From DASRJW01 sp964567755 (GTDB taxonomy: Bacteria > Krumholzibacteriota > Krumholzibacteriia > G020349025), in contig CAZMNW010000001.1 in the NCBI GenBank assembly GCA_964567755.1, positions 62,001-126,000 on the forward strand: a stretch of 64,000 nucleotides of DNA. Direction: 5' to 3'. Each line of letters opens with the position of its first letter. Position 1 is the first letter of the stretch. Positions 60,444-64,000 of this stretch are shown here, piece by piece. The notes under the pieces were generated by a model. It saw only the letters and a program-made list of their open reading frames with translations. It ran no database searches and was not told the origin of the DNA. The translations under genes and the position numbers were made by a program.

Positions 60444-62168
60444 ATGACCGTGGCGAATGGCGCGATCCTCGATCTTCCCGTCTATGCGGGTCTGGACCTG
60501 CTCGGAGGCAACCTACCGCGCGAGCGGGAAGCGTGGCCGAAGTTCGCTACCCGGCGCACGCTCGACGCTTCGGGCGATTTCTACGATTTGGCACTCGAGG
60601 AAATCGCCGAGTACGGGGCCAACCGAACTTGGGAGTGGCCTGAACACGACATCTTTTTCCTCTGCGATCTGCATGCGGACGCGGACGCCTTCCTGCGCTC
60701 GCTCCTCGCCACTGGCGGCGTCGAGAAGACCGGCCCTGGCGACGCCGAGTTGCAACTGACACCCGCGGGGCGCGATGCGGTCTTCGTCCTGGGCGGCGAT
60801 TTTTTCGACAAGGGTCCCAGCAATCTGCGATTGCTGCGCACTCTGCGCGCACTGATGGACACCGGTGCGCGCGTCGACATTCTGGCCGGAAATCACGACG
60901 TACGCGCGTTGGTCGGTCTCGAGTACATGGGGCGCAAGGAGCCATGGCTGGCGCATCTTTTCGTGCGCATGGGCAAGAAGTCCATTCCCCTGCTCAAGGA
61001 GATCCACGACACCTACTTGGCTGGCGGCGATGCGGCCCACAACCACAATGGCGGCGACGACGATCGCTTGCGCGCACTGCTGCTCCCGGAGCCGACGTGG
61101 TTCGACGAGTTTCCCGACGCCGTGCGGGGATTAGTGCCGGAGAAGCGCGTGCGCAACGAGTTGAGGCGCATCCGCGAGAAGATCCAGGAGATGGACGAGT
61201 GCCGCCGCGAGGCCGGCCTGAGCGTGGGCGCAGTCCATGCCGCGGCGCTCAAAGCGCGCGAACTGTTCCGCGCGCCGGACGGAGAGTTCCGCTGGCTCTT
61301 CGAGGCGATGCGGCTGGCGCGCCGTGAGGGCTCTTTTCTTTTCATTCATGCCGGCGTCGACGACGTCGTCGCCGGCCAGCTGGCGCGTGGGGGCGTCGAG
61401 ACGTTGAACGAACGCTTCCGCCGGCTGATGGATGAAAACCTCTTCGAGCTCTATCACGGTCCGGTCGGCAATACCATCCGCACCAAGTACCGCGACTGCG
61501 ACATGGCATTGACGGAGCGCGGCGTGAGCGCGATGCACGAGGCGGGAATCCTCGCCATCATCCACGGCCACCGCAACATTCCGCGCGGACAACGCATCGT
61601 GCTGCGCAATGGCATGCTGAATTTCGAGTGTGACGCCACCGTGGACGTCAACACGCGGAAGCTGCTGGGACTGCATGGCATCGGCGGCGCCGCCACCATC
61701 GTCAGCCCCGCAGGGATCGTCACGGGAATCAGCACCGACTATCCCTACGCAAAATCGTTCGACATCCGGACGATCGCGGGGGTGGCGGTGCAGTTTCCCG
61801 CGCGCGCGAGAAGCAATGGTCACCGAAAAGGAGGAAGCATCATGGAACAGACGCTCGAAAAAACCGAGAAGAAGGAAAAGAAGCACAAACACAAGACGGA
61901 CGCCAACACCGAGACGGACGGCAAGGCCGAGGTGAAGTTCGACAACACGCTGCCGTTGGCCGAAGCGGTGTCGTATTTCGAAGCCATCGTCGCCGGGCTC
62001 AAGAAGGGCAGCATCAGTGTCCGCCGCGGCGACAAGGACGTCACCCTCACCCCGAGCACGCATGTCGATGTCGAGGTCCGGGCAGTGCGCAAGAAGAAGA
62101 AGGAAGGCATCACTTTCGAAATATTCTGGCGCGTTCCAGAGCGCGAACTGTCGATCTCCTCGCAATAA
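60444..62168 (+). CDS. Calcineurin-type metallophosphoesterase fused to an amphi-Trp domain
   Basis: Predicted 574-residue protein. The phosphoesterase part (about 70-440) shows LCDLHADADAFLRSL, VLGGDFFDKGPSNL, ILAGNHDVRAL, FIHAGVDD and IIHGHRNIPRGQ, giving the complete metal-site set. After about residue 466 comes a Lys-rich segment (EKKEKKHKHKT) and an amphi-Trp domain (TLPLAEAVSYFEAIVAGLKK, EIFWRVPE). GGGGAGG precedes ATG 60444. An in-frame ATG at 61842 also has a perfect ribosome site, so a separate short amphi-Trp product is probable. Confidence 0.87.
   Translation: MTVANGAILDLPVYAGLDLLGGNLPREREAWPKFATRRTLDASGDFYDLALEEIAEYGANRTWEWPEHDIFFLCDLHADADAFLRSLLATGGVEKTGPGDAELQLTPAGRDAVFVLGGDFFDKGPSNLRLLRTLRALMDTGARVDILAGNHDVRALVGLEYMGRKEPWLAHLFVRMGKKSIPLLKEIHDTYLAGGDAAHNHNGGDDDRLRALLLPEPTWFDEFPDAVRGLVPEKRVRNELRRIREKIQEMDECRREAGLSVGAVHAAALKARELFRAPDGEFRWLFEAMRLARREGSFLFIHAGVDDVVAGQLARGGVETLNERFRRLMDENLFELYHGPVGNTIRTKYRDCDMALTERGVSAMHEAGILAIIHGHRNIPRGQRIVLRNGMLNFECDATVDVNTRKLLGLHGIGGAATIVSPAGIVTGISTDYPYAKSFDIRTIAGVAVQFPARARSNGHRKGGSIMEQTLEKTEKKEKKHKHKTDANTETDGKAEVKFDNTLPLAEAVSYFEAIVAGLKKGSISVRRGDKDVTLTPSTHVDVEVRAVRKKKKEGITFEIFWRVPERELSISSQ
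61842..62168 (+). CDS. Internal start: stand-alone amphi-Trp product (108 aa)
   Basis: In frame with the metallophosphoesterase, ATG 61842 is preceded by AAGGAGG (61828-61834) with a 7-nt spacer, the best ribosome site in the cluster. It would yield a 108-residue protein made of the Lys-rich leader and amphi-Trp domain, similar in size to its two sisters. Either the enzyme is made both as fusion and short form, or the annotated fusion is a fusion of two genes that has kept the internal start. Confidence 0.6.
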   Translation: MEQTLEKTEKKEKKHKHKTDANTETDGKAEVKFDNTLPLAEAVSYFEAIVAGLKKGSISVRRGDKDVTLTPSTHVDVEVRAVRKKKKEGITFEIFWRVPERELSISSQ

Positions 62169-62187
62169 CGCTAACGGAGTCGAACCC

Positions 62188-62475
62188 ATGGGCAAGGAAG
62201 AAAAGGATTTCGACCACGAGTCGCTGCAGAGCAAGCGGTCCATCAGCGCCTACTTGGCGGCGCTGCAGGAGGGCTTCGAGAGCGGCAACTTGATCATCAG
62301 CGATCCCGAGGGCCGGATCGAGCTGAAACCCAGCGGCCTCGTTCGCCTCGAAGTCCGAGTTTCGCAGCGTCGTGATCGCGTGCGGCTGGAACTGCAGCTC
62401 GAGTGGAAGAACAACGGCCAGGAGCAGTCGCGCGCCTGGCCGCTGGTCGTGAAGGGGAATGGGGATGCGGACTGA
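62188..62475 (+). CDS. Amphi-Trp domain protein
   Basis: Predicted 95-residue protein. ISAYLAALQEGFESGNLIIS, GRIELKPSGLVRLEVRV and ELQLEWKNNG follow the amphi-Trp pattern, with the Trp in the last strand. A GGAG lies before ATG 62188. It is the third copy in 3.3 kb and overlaps the next gene by 11 nt. Confidence 0.78.
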   Translation: MGKEEKDFDHESLQSKRSISAYLAALQEGFESGNLIISDPEGRIELKPSGLVRLEVRVSQRRDRVRLELQLEWKNNGQEQSRAWPLVVKGNGDAD

Positions 62476-64000
62476 GAAGGCGAGGTCCGAGATCGCTGCG
62501 ATCCCTTCACTGGATGGCATCGACAAGAACCTGCGTTTTCTGATCCACGAGGTGCGCAAGCAGCTCGTCGCGACCGCCGAGTTTTTGCAAGCACCGACAC
62601 CGAATCGCTTCGAGGGGTTGCTCGCCAAGGACGATTACATCGACAACCTCAAGGATGTGATCCTGAGGAAGTGCTTTTCGTTGGTTCCCCGCGCCAATGA
62701 AGGCGATGAGATCGGCATCGCCTTCCTCAAGGCGGTGGACGTCGTCACGGTGAACCTGGAAAGAATCGCCGATTTTTGCGAGAACATCGTCGGTCAGACC
62801 CAGTACATCGATCCAGCGCTGCTGGCGCGCCAGAACATGCGGCCATTCTTCGAGGCCATCCTCGACGGCATCGACCGCATCGGCGACGCCATCCTGCGCC
62901 GGGACGCGCGCCAGGCGCTCGAAATCTGCCGCGCCGAGCACGTCACGGACCGTCTCTACGTCGTCGAGCTCCGCCGCCTGTTGCGCGAGCTGGAATCCGG
63001 AGCCGACCCCCAGGGCCTGGTCACCAGCATCTTCATCTATCGCTACTTGGAACGAATGGGCGACTCTCTGCTCAACATCGGCGAAGCAATTCTCTCCGCC
63101 GCCCTCGGCGAACGCATCAAGATCGATCAATGGCGCACGCTGGAAGAGTTGCTCGGCGCCTCCGGACTGCAGCAAACCGTGGAGGACCTCGAGCTGGAAC
63201 CGCTGGCGGAAACACGTTCGGGCTGCAAGGTCGGGCGCGTGCGCACACACGCGTTTCGTGACGAGAACCATTGGGTAGTGTTCAAGGAAGGCCGGCGCGA
63301 GAAGCTGCTGGCGGAAAAAAATGCCACCGCTCTGTGGGAAGAGATCATGCCCGGGCTGGCGCCTCGCATCCACGCCTTCCACGATCGCGGCCCAAGCGGA
63401 TCGATCCTGTTCGAGTACCTCTCCGGGCACACCTTCGAAGAGTACCTGCTGCGCGGAGACTTGGGCGGAATCCAGCGCGCGCTCGATGCCATTTGTCGCA
63501 CGTTGTCGCATGTCTGGGAGCGCACGCGCAGCGACACCCCGGTCAGCCCGCGTTTTGCCCAGCAACTTGCCGAGCGCCTCGGCGACGTGTACGCATTGCA
63601 TCCAGGCTTCCAAGCCGCAACCGCCGGCATCGGCCGCCTCGCTGTGCCTTCGTTCGATGCACTGGTGGAATCGGCCAAGACCCTCGAGGCGCAGCTCGTG
63701 TGCCCTTTTTCGGTGTTCACGCACGGGGATTTCAACGTCGACAACGTCATCTGCCATCCGAGCGACGGCAGCGTTCATTTCATCGATCTGCATCGCTCGC
63801 GCACCGGCGATTACCTGCAGGACGTCTCGGTGTTCCTGGTGTCGAATCACCGCTTGCAAGTGTTCGACGAGCCCATTCGCCAACGCATCCGCGACGTCAT
63901 CCTGTTGTTCCACGACTTCGCGCGCGACACCGGCCAGCGCCTGGGAGATCCGACGTTTTCCGCCCGGCTGGCCCTGGGGCTGGCGCGCTCGTTCGCCACC
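62465..64000 (+). CDS. PhoU-like domain fused to APH-type kinase (partial at right edge)
   Basis: The frame from ATG 62465 is open for 512 codons to the end of the window; the 3' end is not seen. Residues about 1-230 are helical and resemble PhoU (FEAILDGIDRIGDAILRRDA and IYRYLERMGDSLLNIGEAIL). Residues about 250-512 are an APH-like kinase: WVVFKEGRREKLLAEKNATA, THGDFNVDNVICHP near 421 and VHFIDLHRSR as second metal site. PhoU domains link to phosphate sensing. The start overlaps the amphi-Trp gene, so it belongs to the island. Substrate unknown. Confidence 0.85.
   Translation, partial: MRTEKARSEIAAIPSLDGIDKNLRFLIHEVRKQLVATAEFLQAPTPNRFEGLLAKDDYIDNLKDVILRKCFSLVPRANEGDEIGIAFLKAVDVVTVNLERIADFCENIVGQTQYIDPALLARQNMRPFFEAILDGIDRIGDAILRRDARQALEICRAEHVTDRLYVVELRRLLRELESGADPQGLVTSIFIYRYLERMGDSLLNIGEAILSAALGERIKIDQWRTLEELLGASGLQQTVEDLELEPLAETRSGCKVGRVRTHAFRDENHWVVFKEGRREKLLAEKNATALWEEIMPGLAPRIHAFHDRGPSGSILFEYLSGHTFEEYLLRGDLGGIQRALDAICRTLSHVWERTRSDTPVSPRFAQQLAERLGDVYALHPGFQAATAGIGRLAVPSFDALVESAKTLEAQLVCPFSVFTHGDFNVDNVICHPSDGSVHFIDLHRSRTGDYLQDVSVFLVSNHRLQVFDEPIRQRIRDVILLFHDFARDTGQRLGDPTFSARLALGLARSFAT

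Noticed and set aside
62507..63913. Long leftward open frame of 468 codons at the right end
   Set aside because: It lies antisense to the PhoU-APH gene, whose plus-strand frame carries clear kinase motifs and runs to the window edge. The leftward translation has no recognisable motif.
1..64000. CRISPR arrays, tRNA, rRNA, insertion sequences
   Set aside because: No regularly spaced repeats, cloverleaf-like sequence, rRNA core sequence or transposase motif was seen on either strand.

Overview
The window is GC-rich (roughly 60-65 % by eye) bacterial chromosome with densely packed genes, many overlapping by ATGA or TGATG. Three secreted proteins end in a FlgD-like sorting/Ig module (YPNPFNP-type start, then IYD..GR and SGVY.Y). 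DUF5916 barrels, TonB receptors and large Ser/Thr kinases joined to TolB/TPR modules are also present. Together these suggest an uncultured lineage of the FCB/Gemmatimonadota-like assemblage (for example Eisenbacteria or Krumholzibacteria). That placement is inference from gene content. No rRNA, tRNA, CRISPR array or integrase was seen.

Layout. (1) 0.1-11.7 kb: a NYN-domain nuclease-like protein with a cold-shock-like tail, a DUF5916 outer-membrane protein, an AqpZ-type aquaporin, two large secreted FlgD-tailed proteins, and a wrecked Ser/Thr kinase gene. (2) 11.7-42.1 kb: a surface-polysaccharide locus of about 30 kb. A leftward arm encodes a Wza-like export protein, a Wzc-like BY-kinase and a degenerate GGDEF-like protein. 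A rightward arm carries the DUF4956-VTC-CotH triad, the initiating sugar-phosphate transferase, a GT2, a Wzx-like flippase, a full four-gene GDP-D-glycero-D-manno-heptose pathway (hddC-hddA-gmhA-gmhB), two GT4 enzymes and a polysaccharide deacetylase. It also has an unusual number of small kinase or ligase folds: two APH-type, two thymidylate-kinase-like, one HPr-kinase-like and one ATP-grasp. It ends with an alginate-lyase-like lipoprotein and a strong intrinsic terminator. (3) 42.2-51.7 kb: a Ser/Thr kinase with TolB/TPR sensor, a GNAT pseudogene, small housekeeping-type genes, a divergent senA/senB pair for selenoneine synthesis, and PepQ. (4) 51.6-57.2 kb: a leftward operon of a secreted FlgD-tailed protein, a TonB-dependent receptor and a TonB-like-shaped unknown protein. 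(5) 57.6-64 kb: a compact phospho-enzyme island. It has a HAD-GDPD-like fusion, three amphi-Trp domains, a histidine phosphatase, a calcineurin-type phosphoesterase fused to amphi-Trp, and a PhoU-like/APH kinase fusion running off the right edge.

How they may work together. Region 2 can make, modify, flip and export a heptose-containing glycan. The VTC, CotH and APH/TMPK-like enzymes suggest that phosphate decoration is part of the product. Region 5 looks like a self-contained phosphate-transfer or phosphate-removal pathway of unknown substrate and is the best candidate for an undescribed system. Region 3 adds selenoneine synthesis without a local selenophosphate synthetase.
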